From Frigidibacter oleivorans (GTDB lineage: Bacteria; Pseudomonadota; Alphaproteobacteria; Rhodobacterales; Rhodobacteraceae): 64,000 bases of DNA. Shown piece by piece: positions 29,725-38,367 of the stretch. Every line of letters begins with the position of its first letter. The first letter of the stretch is position 1. The DNA lies in assembly GCF_003993775.1 (NCBI RefSeq), contig NZ_RJRZ01000017.1, positions 1-64,000 of the forward strand, given 5' to 3'. The notes beneath the pieces are model-generated. The model saw only the letters and a program-made list of their open reading frames with translations, ran no database searches and was not told the origin of the DNA. Both the position numbers and the translations under genes were made by a program.

Positions 29725-30245
29725 CAGGCCCGCGCCATCCCGCGCTTCAGCTTTTCCATCTTGCGGGTGATCATCTGCCGCTTCAGCGGGCCCAGATAGT
29801 CGATGAACAGCTTGCCGTTCAGATGGTCGATCTCGTGCTGCACGCAGGTGGCCCACAATCCGTCGAACTGCTCTTCCTTGGTGCTGCCGTCCAGCGCGGT
29901 CCAGCGCACCCGCACCTCGGCCGGGCGCGTCACGTCGCCATATTGTTCGGGGATCGACAGGCAGCCTTCCTCATAGGTGTTCACCGCCTCCGAGGTCCAG
30001 GTGATCTCGGGGTTGACCAGCACCATCGGCTGCGGCGCGGCCCGGCTGTCCTTGACGCAATCCATCACCAGCATCCGCCGGGTCACGCCCACCTGCGGCG
30101 CGGCCAGCCCGATGCCCGGCGCGTCATACATCGTGGCCAGCATGTCGTCGGCCAGCCGGCGCAGCGTGTCGTCCACGGCGGGCACGGGGTCGCAGACCTT
30201 CTTGAGGCGCGGGTCGGGATGGATCAGGATGGGGCGCAGCGTCAT
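29724..30245 (-). CDS. def: Peptide deformylase (canonical copy)
   Basis: Removes the formyl group from nascent protein N-termini. The 173-residue protein from the ATG at 30245 has all three motifs in canonical form: GLAAPQ at 46-51, EGCLS with Cys95, and QHEIDH with His137, Glu138 and His141. It is the first gene of the def-def-def-fmt operon. Upstream in-frame sequence to 30419 overlaps the divergent PatB region and is not conserved. Confidence 0.95.
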   Translation of the reverse strand: MTLRPILIHPDPRLKKVCDPVPAVDDTLRRLADDMLATMYDAPGIGLAAPQVGVTRRMLVMDCVKDSRAAPQPMVLVNPEITWTSEAVNTYEEGCLSIPEQYGDVTRPAEVRVRWTALDGSTKEEQFDGLWATCVQHEIDHLNGKLFIDYLGPLKRQMITRKMEKLKRGMARA

Positions 30246-30363
30246 GGGCCGGATGTAGGCGATGGCCCGCCTCCGCGCAACGGCCATGAAACAAGGCCGC
30301 ACCCGGGCGCCGGACCCGCGCCGGCCGGCCGCGCGCACAGCAACGAAAGGCAAGACCACCTTC

Positions 30364-31536
30364 ATGAGCTTCGACGAGATCATCGAGCGGCGCGGCACCC
30401 ACTGCGCCAAATGGGACATGATGCAGCCGGTCTATGGCGTGCCGCGCGACGAGGGCATCGCGATGTGGGTGGCGGACATGGACTTCCGCCCGCCGCAGGC
30501 GGTGCAGCGGGCCGTCGAGTCGATGGCGGCGCATGGCGTCTACGGCTATTTCGGCGATGACAGCGACTATCGCGCCGCGATCTGCTGGTGGATGCAGCAC
30601 CGCCACGGCTGGCAGGTCGATCCCGGCTGGATCCTGACCACGCACGGGCTGGTCAACGGCACCGGCATCTGCGTCGATGCCCTCACCGAACCGGGCGATG
30701 CGGTGATCCTGACGACGCCGGTCTACCATGCCTTCGCCCGGGTCATCCGCGCCGGCGGCCGCAGCGTCACCGAATGCCCGCTGCCGCAGGTCGACGGGCG
30801 CTATGTCCTCGATCCCTCGGGCTGGGAGCCGCTGCTGACCGGGCGGGAACGGATGCTGATCCTCTGTTCGCCGCACAATCCCGGCGGCCGGGTCTGGACC
30901 GAGGCAGAGCTGCGCGCGGTGGGCGGGTTCTGCCGGCGGCACGACCTGATCCTGGTGTCGGACGAGATCCATCACGATCTGGTCCTGCCGGGCCAGCGCC
31001 ATCACGTGATGGCCAATGTCATGCCCGAGATTGCCGACCGGCTGGTGATGATGACGGCGGCGACCAAGACCTTCAACATCGCCGGCTGCCATACCGGCAA
31101 CGTCATCGTGTCCGACCCCGCGCTGCGCGGACGGATCGAGGCGCGGATGGGCGCGCTCGGCATCTCGCCCAACAGCTTCGGCCTGAACATGGTGACGGCC
31201 GCCTATTCGCCCGAAGGCGCCGACTGGGTGGATGACCTGGTCGCCTATCTGGACGGCAACCGGCAGATCTTCGACGGGGGGGTGAACGCGATCCCGGGCC
31301 TGCGGTCGATGCCGCTGGAGGCGACCTATCTGGCCTGGGTGGATTTCGGCGGCACCGGCATGGCGCCGGCGGAATTCATCGAGAGGGTGCAGGGGCAGGC
31401 GCGGATCGCGGTGAACCACGGCGCGAGCTTCGGCGCGGGCGGCGACAGCTTCCTGCGGTTCAACCTCGCCACGCCCCGCCCGCTGGTCGAGGAGGCGGTC
31501 GCGCGGCTGCGCGCGGCCTTCGCCGATCTTCAGTAG
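30364..31536 (+). CDS. patB: MalY/PatB-type PLP C-S lyase
   Basis: Fold-type I PLP enzyme of 390 residues, related to PatB and MalY cystathionine beta-lyases. It has the typical start (MSFDEIIERRGTHCAKWD), MWVADMDF, the cofactor-contacting TTPVYHAF, CSPHNPGGRVW, SDEIHHDL and the PLP lysine Lys235 in ATKTFNIAG. It cleaves the C-S bond of cystathionine or cysteine conjugates to give pyruvate, ammonia and a thiol; an aminotransferase side activity is possible. The start at 30364 lies 118 bases from the divergent def operon. Confidence 0.88.
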   Translation: MSFDEIIERRGTHCAKWDMMQPVYGVPRDEGIAMWVADMDFRPPQAVQRAVESMAAHGVYGYFGDDSDYRAAICWWMQHRHGWQVDPGWILTTHGLVNGTGICVDALTEPGDAVILTTPVYHAFARVIRAGGRSVTECPLPQVDGRYVLDPSGWEPLLTGRERMLILCSPHNPGGRVWTEAELRAVGGFCRRHDLILVSDEIHHDLVLPGQRHHVMANVMPEIADRLVMMTAATKTFNIAGCHTGNVIVSDPALRGRIEARMGALGISPNSFGLNMVTAAYSPEGADWVDDLVAYLDGNRQIFDGGVNAIPGLRSMPLEATYLAWVDFGGTGMAPAEFIERVQGQARIAVNHGASFGAGGDSFLRFNLATPRPLVEEAVARLRAAFADLQ

Positions 31537-31545
31537 GCTGTCTCG

Positions 31546-31908
31546 TCAGGACGCCGTCGCGGGCGGCGGCAGCAGCCCGCCCGGGGCCCGGTCGTCGCGG
31601 ACGAAGTCCACCGGCGGCCGGTCTTCGGCCGGGGTCATGCTCTTGACGGTGCAGATCAGCTCGTCGCCCTCGACGGCGGTGGCAACGATCAGGCAGTTCA
31701 TCAGGTGGCGCGGCCCGTCATAAAGATCGACGAAGCCGCGCAGATGCGCCGCCCCCCGCGCATCCAGCGCAAAGCCGCCCTCCCACCGGCGCAGCACCGG
31801 CCAGTGGTCGGCGCCCGCCTGGATGTGCAGCCGGCCCCGCCGGCGGCGGTCGCGGCGCCGGGCCTCTTCAAGCCAGGCCATCACATCCTTCGACAGATAG
31901 TCGCTCAT
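31546..31908 (-). CDS. Conserved hypothetical protein
   Basis: 120-residue soluble protein with a good GGAGGGGG ribosome site before the ATG. N-terminal basic helix (EEARRRDRRRRGR), then a beta-rich core with WPVLRRWEGGF and a FVDLYDGPRHLMNCLIVA segment. I believe similar small proteins occur across Rhodobacteraceae, but I know no function. Convergent with patB (ten bases between stops). Confidence 0.65.
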   Translation of the reverse strand: MSDYLSKDVMAWLEEARRRDRRRRGRLHIQAGADHWPVLRRWEGGFALDARGAAHLRGFVDLYDGPRHLMNCLIVATAVEGDELICTVKSMTPAEDRPPVDFVRDDRAPGGLLPPPATAS

Positions 31909-32201
31909 CTCGCCCCCTCCCCCGTCCGCTGAGATGGGGCGCGGCGCGGAGGCTTTTCAAGCGGCGCCTTTCGCCGCAGCTGCGCGGCGTTGCCGGCGCG
32001 CCACGCCCCCCCCGCACCCCCGTGCCCGCCCGCAGGGGAACCTGCGATCCGGCCGCGATGTTCCCTCGGCACGGCCGCCTGCCTTGTGCGGCAGCGCATG
32101 GATCCTGCGCGCGGCTTCGGGTGCCGCTTCGGGCACGGATCGACCATATAGGCCACAGACACACAGGAACATGCACAGGAAACGCGGAGGCGGAGGTTCA
32201 G

Positions 32202-33188
32202 ATGGGCCAACTCGTTCAGGGGCGCTGGTCGCCCGAATGGTACGACACCGACAGCACCGGCGGCGCCTTTCAGCGCACGACGACCACCTTCCGCAACTGG
32301 ATCACCCCGGACGGCAGCCCCGGCCCCTCGGGCGAGGGCGGCTTCGCGGCCGAGGCGGGGCGCTATCACCTCTATGTCTCCTATGCCTGCCCCTGGGCGC
32401 ATCGCACGCTGATCTTCCGGGCGCTGAAGGGACTGGAACCGCTGATCGACGTGTCGGTGGTCCATCCCGACATGCTGGCCGACGGCTGGACCTTCTCGAC
32501 CGATTTCGACGGCGCGACCGGCGACCGGCTGTTCGGACTGCCCTTCCTGCGCGACATCTACACCCGCGCCGACCCGCAGATCTCGGGCCGGGTCACGGTG
32601 CCGGTGCTGTGGGACAAGGCGCGGGGCACCATCGTGTCGAACGAAAGCGCCGAGATCATCCGCATGTTCAACTCGGCCTTCGACGGGCTGACGGGCAACA
32701 GCGCCGATTTCCGGCCCGCCGACCTGCGGGACGAGATCGACGCGCTGAACACCCGCATCTACGACAGCGTCAACAACGGCGTCTACAAGGCGGGCTTCGC
32801 CACCCGGCAGGAACCCTATGACCGCGCGGTCCATGCCCTGTTCGACAGTCTCGACTCGCTGGAAGACCGGCTGGCCACCCGCCGCTACCTGACCGGCGAC
32901 AGGGTCACCGAGGCCGACTGGCGGCTGTTCACCACGCTCGTCCGCTTCGATCCGGTCTATCACCTGCATTTCAAATGCAACCGGCGCCGGCTGATCGACT
33001 ATCCGAACCTCTGGGCCTATACCCGCGACCTTTATCAGGTGCCGGGCGTGGCCGGGACGGTGCGCTTCGACCATTTCGTGCGGCACTATCATTTCAGCCA
33101 CGACACGATCAATCCGAACCGGATCATCCCGATCAACCCGGTGCTGGACTTCGACGCGCCGCACGGGCGCGAGCGGCTGGCAACCTGA
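32202..33188 (+). CDS. Glutathionyl-hydroquinone reductase (Xi-class GST)
   Basis: 328-residue glutathione transferase of the ECM4/YqjG type, which reductively removes glutathione from glutathionyl-hydroquinones. The catalytic cysteine is Cys63 in SYACPWAHRT. The conserved core continues with VPVLWDK, IVSNESAEIIRMFN, and the C-terminal helical domain with YLTGDRVTEADWRLFTTLVRFDPVY. The start at 32202 has GGAGG upstream. It probably serves detoxification or repair of quinone adducts. Nothing in the neighbourhood narrows the substrate. Confidence 0.9.
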   Translation: MGQLVQGRWSPEWYDTDSTGGAFQRTTTTFRNWITPDGSPGPSGEGGFAAEAGRYHLYVSYACPWAHRTLIFRALKGLEPLIDVSVVHPDMLADGWTFSTDFDGATGDRLFGLPFLRDIYTRADPQISGRVTVPVLWDKARGTIVSNESAEIIRMFNSAFDGLTGNSADFRPADLRDEIDALNTRIYDSVNNGVYKAGFATRQEPYDRAVHALFDSLDSLEDRLATRRYLTGDRVTEADWRLFTTLVRFDPVYHLHFKCNRRRLIDYPNLWAYTRDLYQVPGVAGTVRFDHFVRHYHFSHDTINPNRIIPINPVLDFDAPHGRERLAT

Positions 33189-33264
33189 CCCGGCCGCCTC
33201 GCGCGGCGCCGCCGGAACCCGCGGGGCCGGCGGCGAGTTGCTCTGCGGTTGTCCGGAGCATTTC

Positions 33265-35031
33265 ATGACCCTGCCGCAGGCGCTGTCCTTCTCGATCCTC
33301 GGCGCCATGATGTTGCTCTTCATCTGGGGACGGCTCCGCTATGATCTGGTGGCGATGCTGGCGCTGCTGGCCTCGCTCGCGGCGGGAACGGTGACGCCGG
33401 AACAGGCCTTCACCGGCTTCAGCGACGACATCGTCATCATCGTCGGCAGCGCGCTGGTCGTCAGCGCGACCGTCGCCCGGTCCGGCCTGATCGAGGCGAC
33501 GATCCGCTGGCTGTCGCGCAAGGTCACCCATGTGCGCTGGCAGATGGCGGTGCTGGTCGCCTCGGTCACCTTCATGTCAGCGCTGGTCAAGAATATCGGC
33601 GCGCTGGCCATGCTGATGCCCGCTGCCTTCCGCATGGCCAAACGGTCGGGCGTCTCGCCCTCGGTCTTCCTGATGCCCATGGCCTTCGGCTCGCTGCTCG
33701 GCGGGCTGATCACGATGATCGGCACCTCGCCCAACATCATCGTGTCGCGGGTGCGGGCGGACCTGACGGGCCAGCCCTTCACCATGTTCGACTACGCGCC
33801 GGTCGGGCTGGTCCTGTCGGTGCTGGGCATCCTGTTCCTGATGCTGGGCTACCGGCTGATCCCGCGCGACCGCCGCGCCGCGCCCAGCCTCGAAGAGGCG
33901 GTGGGGATCAGCGACTACAACACCGAGGCGCGGGTGCCCGAGGGCGCGAAGGCGGCGGGCGACACGGTGGGCCATCTGCTCAGCCGGGTGGATGGCGGGC
34001 TGGCCGTCACCGGCATCCTGCGCAACGACCAGCGGCGGACCGTCACCCTGCCGGAAACCGTCATCGAACCGGGCGACACGCTGCTGCTGCGCGGGGGGCC
34101 CGATGCGCTGGAACGGGCGGTCAGCGTCGGCGGCCTGGAACTCGCCCGGCAGGAGGAAGAGCCGGGCAGCAGCCGCGAGAAGGTCGGCATCATCGAGACG
34201 GTGGTGACGCCCGCCTCGCTGCTGGTCGGCCGCAGCGCCAGCACCGTCAACCTGTATCAGCGGTACGGCGTCAACGTCATCGCCATCTCGCGCGCCGGGC
34301 ACCGGATGACCGAACGGCTGGGCGAGACGCGGCTGGCCGCGGGCGACGTGCTGCTGCTGCAGGGGCCGGCCGCGATCCTGCCCGAACGGATGCAGGGGCT
34401 GGGCCTGCTGCCGCTGGCCGAACGCAGCATCGGGCTGGGCAGCGTGCGCAAGGAACTGCTGCCGCTGGCGATCCTCGCTGCCGCGATGACGCTGACCGCG
34501 CTCAGCATCGTGCCGGTGGCCATCGCCTTCTTCGGCGCGGCGGTGCTGATGATGGCGACCGGCGCGATCAGCCCGCGCGACGCTTATGAAAGCGTGGAAT
34601 GGCCGATCCTGGTGATGCTGGGCGCGCTGATCCCGGTCAGCCAGTCGCTGCAATCGACCGGCGGCACCGACCTGATCGGGGCATGGCTGTCGGCGGCGGC
34701 GACCGGCCTGCCGGTCTGGGGGGCGCTGGCGATGATCATGGTCGCGGCGATGGCAGTGACGCCGTTCCTGAACAACGCGGCGACCGTGCTGGTGATGGCG
34801 CCCATTGCCGCCACCTTCGCGGGCCAGCTGGGCTTCGGTGCCGATGCCTTCCTGATGGCGGTGGCGGTGGGCGCGGGCTGCGACTTCCTGACGCCCATCG
34901 GGCATCAGTGCAACACGCTGGTCATGGGGCCCGGCGGCTATCGCTTCGGCGACTACGCCCGGCTCGGCGCGCCGCTGTCGCTGCTGGTGGTGGTGGTCGG
35001 CGTGCCGCTGATCCTTGCCGTCTGGGGATAG
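33265..35031 (+). CDS. SLC13/DASS family anion permease with RCK-C domains
   Basis: 588-residue permease with membrane helices in two blocks (about 1-200 and 400-588) separated by a soluble region of about 200 residues. The soluble part contains two TrkA-C (RCK_C)-like domains (LPETVIEPGDTLLLRG and TRLAAGDVLLLQG). The signature NNAATVLVMAPIA and the segment TPIGHQCNTLV near the C-terminus are of the DASS/CitT type; related proteins move sulfate, phosphate or dicarboxylates. ATG at 33265 with GGAG upstream. Substrate not evident. Confidence 0.85.
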   Translation: MTLPQALSFSILGAMMLLFIWGRLRYDLVAMLALLASLAAGTVTPEQAFTGFSDDIVIIVGSALVVSATVARSGLIEATIRWLSRKVTHVRWQMAVLVASVTFMSALVKNIGALAMLMPAAFRMAKRSGVSPSVFLMPMAFGSLLGGLITMIGTSPNIIVSRVRADLTGQPFTMFDYAPVGLVLSVLGILFLMLGYRLIPRDRRAAPSLEEAVGISDYNTEARVPEGAKAAGDTVGHLLSRVDGGLAVTGILRNDQRRTVTLPETVIEPGDTLLLRGGPDALERAVSVGGLELARQEEEPGSSREKVGIIETVVTPASLLVGRSASTVNLYQRYGVNVIAISRAGHRMTERLGETRLAAGDVLLLQGPAAILPERMQGLGLLPLAERSIGLGSVRKELLPLAILAAAMTLTALSIVPVAIAFFGAAVLMMATGAISPRDAYESVEWPILVMLGALIPVSQSLQSTGGTDLIGAWLSAAATGLPVWGALAMIMVAAMAVTPFLNNAATVLVMAPIAATFAGQLGFGADAFLMAVAVGAGCDFLTPIGHQCNTLVMGPGGYRFGDYARLGAPLSLLVVVVGVPLILAVWG

Positions 35032-35062
35032 GACGCGGCCCCATCCTCCGGCCCGCCGCCGG

Positions 35063-36463
35063 TCAGCATTCCGGCAGGTTGACGGCGATGCCGCCCTGCG
35101 AGGTTTCCTTGTACTTCTCGTTCATATCCCGGCCCGTGTCGCGCATCACCCGGATGCAGTTGTCCAGCGGCAGGAAATGGCTGCCATCGCCGCGCAGCGC
35201 CAGGCTGGCCGCGCTGACCGCCTTGATCGAGCCAAGCGCATTGCGCTCGATGCAGGGGACCTGCACCAGACCGGCGGCCGGATCGCAGGTCATGCCCAGG
35301 TGATGCTCGAGCGCGATCTCGGCCGCATTCTCGATCTGCGCATTCGACCCGCCCAGCACGGCGCACAGCCCCGCCGCCGCCATCGCCGAGGCCGAGCCGA
35401 CCTCGCCCTGGCAGCCGACCTCGGCGCCCGAGATCGAGGCGTTGTGCTTGATGAGCCCGCCGATCGCCGCCGCGACCAGCAGATAGTCGCGGATCCCGGT
35501 CGCCGTCGCGCCGATGCAATGGTCGAGATAATAGCGCCCCACCGCCGGCACGACGCCCGCCGCCCCGTTCGTGGGCGAGGTCACGACGCGCCCGCCGGCG
35601 GCGTTTTCCTCGTTCACGGCCATGGCATAGACGCTCAGCCAGTCATTCGCCTGATGCGGCTGGTTGATGTTGCGCCCCCGCTCGCGTTCCAGCTGCTCGT
35701 GGATGGCGCGGGCGCGGCGGCGGACCTTCAGCCCGCCGGGCAGGATGCCGTCCTGCAGCAGCCCGCGCGAGATGCATCCATCCATCGCGGCCCAGATCGC
35801 GTCGAGCCGGTCGTTCAGCCGGTCGCCCAGCACTGCCTCTTCGTTGGCGCGCTTCATCTCGGCAATGCTGCGCCCCGAGGCGATGCCCATCTGCAGCATC
35901 TGCTCGGCCGTCTCGAAGGGGAACGGCACGCGGGCAGCCTGCTGGACGGGGGCGCGGCCGGCCCGGCTCGCCTCCAGCTCGGGTTTGGTGACGACGAAGC
36001 CGCCGCCGACGGAGTAGTAGGTCTGCTGGTGATAGGGTCGGCCCTCGGGGTCGAAGGCCTTCAGGATCATGCCATTCGGATGGCCCGGCAGCGCGGGGCC
36101 ATAGTCGAAGACCAGATCGCGGTCCGGTCGGAAGACCAGCGTGCCCAGCCCCGCGGGGCGCACGACGCCCTGTTCGCGCACCTCGGCCTCGATCCGTGCG
36201 GCATCGTCGGGGTCCATGCGGTCCGGGGTCAGGCCGCAGAGGCCGAGGATCACCGCCCGGTCGGTCGCATGGCCCTTGCCGGTGAAGGCGAGGCTGCCGT
36301 GCAGGCTGGCAAACAGCCGGTGCGGGGTGCTGGCGCCGGGGATTTTCTCGGCCCCGCCGCGCAGATCGTCCAGAAACCGCGCGGCGGCGACCATTGGCCC
36401 CATCGTATGCGACGATGAAGGGCCGATGCCGATCTTGAAGATGTCGAAGACCGAGAGGAACAT
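35063..36463 (-). CDS. sdaA: L-serine ammonia-lyase (iron-sulfur)
   Basis: Converts L-serine to pyruvate and ammonia with a [4Fe-4S] cluster. The 466-residue protein is the fused single-chain form: beta domain with [13 protein letters not shown] near the start, and alpha domain with [12 protein letters not shown], Cys351 in GCQGEVGSA, Cys393 in [11 protein letters not shown] and Cys404 in VPCIERN as cluster ligands. Its ATG directly follows the glyA stop (TGAATG), so serine made by GlyA is channelled to pyruvate. It ends the sox-glyA-sdaA operon, turning betaine carbon into central metabolism. Confidence 0.95.
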   Translation of the reverse strand: MFLSVFDIFKIGIGPSSSHTMGPMVAAARFLDDLRGGAEKIPGASTPHRLFASLHGSLAFTGKGHATDRAVILGLCGLTPDRMDPDDAARIEAEVREQGVVRPAGLGTLVFRPDRDLVFDYGPALPGHPNGMILKAFDPEGRPYHQQTYYSVGGGFVVTKPELEASRAGRAPVQQAARVPFPFETAEQMLQMGIASGRSIAEMKRANEEAVLGDRLNDRLDAIWAAMDGCISRGLLQDGILPGGLKVRRRARAIHEQLERERGRNINQPHQANDWLSVYAMAVNEENAAGGRVVTSPTNGAAGVVPAVGRYYLDHCIGATATGIRDYLLVAAAIGGLIKHNASISGAEVGCQGEVGSASAMAAAGLCAVLGGSNAQIENAAEIALEHHLGMTCDPAAGLVQVPCIERNALGSIKAVSAASLALRGDGSHFLPLDNCIRVMRDTGRDMNEKYKETSQGGIAVNLPEC

Positions 36464-37729
36464 TCACGCCCCGTAGATCGGGAAGCGGTCGCAGATCGCC
36501 TTGACCTCGGCGCGGACCTCGGCCTCCAGCGCGGCATCGCCCTCGGGGGTCTGACCGAGCGCGCGCAGCACGCGCAGGATCATCTCGCCGATCTGGCGGA
36601 ACTCGGCCTCGCCGAAGCCGCGGGTGGTGCCGGCCGAACTGCCGAGGCGGATGCCCGAGGTCACGAAGGGCTTTTCCGGGTCGAAGGGGATCGCGTTCTT
36701 GTTGCAGGTCAGGCCTGCACGCTCCAGCGCGATCTCGGCGGACTTGCCGGTCACGCCCAGCGGGCGCAGGTCGCACAGGACCATGTGGCAATCGGTCCCG
36801 CCCGAGACGATGCCCATGCCGCCCTGCCTCAGCGTGTCGGCAAGCGCGCGGGCATTGGCGACGACGGCCCGGGCGTAGTCCCTGAACGACGGCTGCAGCG
36901 CCTCGCCGAAGGCCACGGCCTTGGCGGCGATGACATGCATCAGCGGGCCGCCCTGGTTGCCGGGGAACACCGCCGAGTTGATCTTCTTCGCCAGATCCTC
37001 GTCATTGGTCAGGATGACGCCGCCGCGCGGGCCGCGCAGGGTCTTGTGCGTGGTCGAGGTGACGATATGGGCATGGGGCACCGGGTTGGGGTATTCGCCC
37101 GCCGCGACAAGACCGGCATAGTGGGCCATGTCCACCATCAGCCAGGCGCCCACCTCGTCGGCGATGGCGCGGAACGCCGCGAAGTCCATGTGGCGCGGAT
37201 AGGCCGAGGCGCCCGCGACGATCAGCCTGGGCCGTTCCGCCAGCGCCTTCTCGCGCACCTTGTCCATGTCGATGAGATGCGTGTCCTCCTCGACCTCGTA
37301 GCTGGCGACCTCGAACCATTTGCCCGACATGGTCACCGGGGAGCCGTGGGTCAGGTGGCCGCCATGCGCCAGCGACAGGCCCATGATCTTGTCGCCCGGT
37401 TGCAGCAGCGCCAGGAACACCGCCTGGTTCGCCTGCGCGCCGGAATGGGGCTGGACGTTCGCATGGGCCGCGCCGAACAGCTGTTTCAGGCGGTCGCGGG
37501 CGATGTCCTCGACCTCGTCCACGAATTCGCAGCCGCCATAGTAACGCTTGCCGGGATAGCCCTCGGCATATTTGTTCGTCAGGACCGAGCCCTGGGCGGC
37601 CAGCACGTCGGACGAGACGATGTTTTCGGAGGCGATCAGTTCGATCTGGTCCTGCTGGCGGCCCAGTTCGCGGGCGATGGCGCCGGCGATGGCGCTGTCC
37701 GAGATCGCGTGGAGCTTGGAATCGAGCAT
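36464..37729 (-). CDS. glyA: Serine hydroxymethyltransferase
   Basis: PLP enzyme interconverting glycine plus 5,10-methylene-THF and serine plus THF. The 421-residue protein has [16 protein letters not shown], the [13 protein letters not shown] block and the PLP lysine Lys229 in [12 protein letters not shown]. It sits between soxG and sdaA, so glycine and methylene-THF made by sarcosine oxidase are joined to serine. A separate housekeeping glyA is likely elsewhere. Upstream 91 bases show no riboswitch-like structure I can recognise. Confidence 0.96.
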   Translation of the reverse strand: MLDSKLHAISDSAIAGAIARELGRQQDQIELIASENIVSSDVLAAQGSVLTNKYAEGYPGKRYYGGCEFVDEVEDIARDRLKQLFGAAHANVQPHSGAQANQAVFLALLQPGDKIMGLSLAHGGHLTHGSPVTMSGKWFEVASYEVEEDTHLIDMDKVREKALAERPRLIVAGASAYPRHMDFAAFRAIADEVGAWLMVDMAHYAGLVAAGEYPNPVPHAHIVTSTTHKTLRGPRGGVILTNDEDLAKKINSAVFPGNQGGPLMHVIAAKAVAFGEALQPSFRDYARAVVANARALADTLRQGGMGIVSGGTDCHMVLCDLRPLGVTGKSAEIALERAGLTCNKNAIPFDPEKPFVTSGIRLGSSAGTTRGFGEAEFRQIGEMILRVLRALGQTPEGDAALEAEVRAEVKAICDRFPIYGA

Positions 37730-37820
37730 GGGAAACCCTTTCGGTGTGGCGGGATCATCCGCGGCCGCGGGGCCGCAGCAGGAACGTTCGGCGATGTCGG
37801 CGTCGGGCAGGACCGCGGCG

Positions 37821-38357
37821 TCACAGCCCGGATTTCAGTTCCGCCGCGACCTTGTCGAGGATGGCGCGGACATGCGGCAGGAAGCTGCGCCAGACATCCA
37901 TGCGGAAGCTGTCCGCGCCGTCGCGCCACAGGATCACGGTCGCGCTGTCGAACAGCGTCCGGGCGGCGCGGCCGGTCTGCAGCGCCTCCACATCGCGGGG
38001 GCAGCCGGCCGTCAGCGCGGTCAGCGCCTGCGGGCCGGACAGGCGCAGCGTGATCTCGCGGTCGCTGATCTCGACCAGGCTGTGGGGGGTCTGGGCATAG
38101 ATGCGGGCGCCGGCATCGACCAGCGCGTCACGGCCCGACTCGGGCACCAGGACGGTCCATTCGTCCGGGCCGAGGCACAGGACCTCGGTCCCGCCCGTCA
38201 TGCTGCGCTCGCCGATGCGGGCGGGCAGGGTCAGGCCCAGGGCGCCTTCCAGTGCCGCGCGGTTCTGCGGGCGCACCCGCAGCGAGAAGCGGGGCGACCA
38301 GGGCAGCTCTTCCAGCCGGAAGGGCGCGGCGTCGAAGTCGTGGCGTTGTGCGGTCAT
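37821..38357 (-). CDS. soxG: Sarcosine oxidase, gamma subunit
   Basis: Smallest-but-one subunit of heterotetrameric sarcosine oxidase. 178 residues, related to the GcvT fold, with the typical [11 protein letters not shown] segment and a LRLSGPQAL... CPRDV... FRMDVWRSF pattern. Lies ten bases after soxA and is usually needed for complex stability and flavin attachment. The order soxB-soxD-soxA-soxG is the standard one. Confidence 0.92.
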   Translation of the reverse strand: MTAQRHDFDAAPFRLEELPWSPRFSLRVRPQNRAALEGALGLTLPARIGERSMTGGTEVLCLGPDEWTVLVPESGRDALVDAGARIYAQTPHSLVEISDREITLRLSGPQALTALTAGCPRDVEALQTGRAARTLFDSATVILWRDGADSFRMDVWRSFLPHVRAILDKVAAELKSGL

Positions 38358-38367
38358 CTCGCGCTCC

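Noticed and set aside
37730-37820. Glycine riboswitch before glyA
   Set aside because: The 91-base gap has no recognisable aptamer pattern and glyA is inside an operon.
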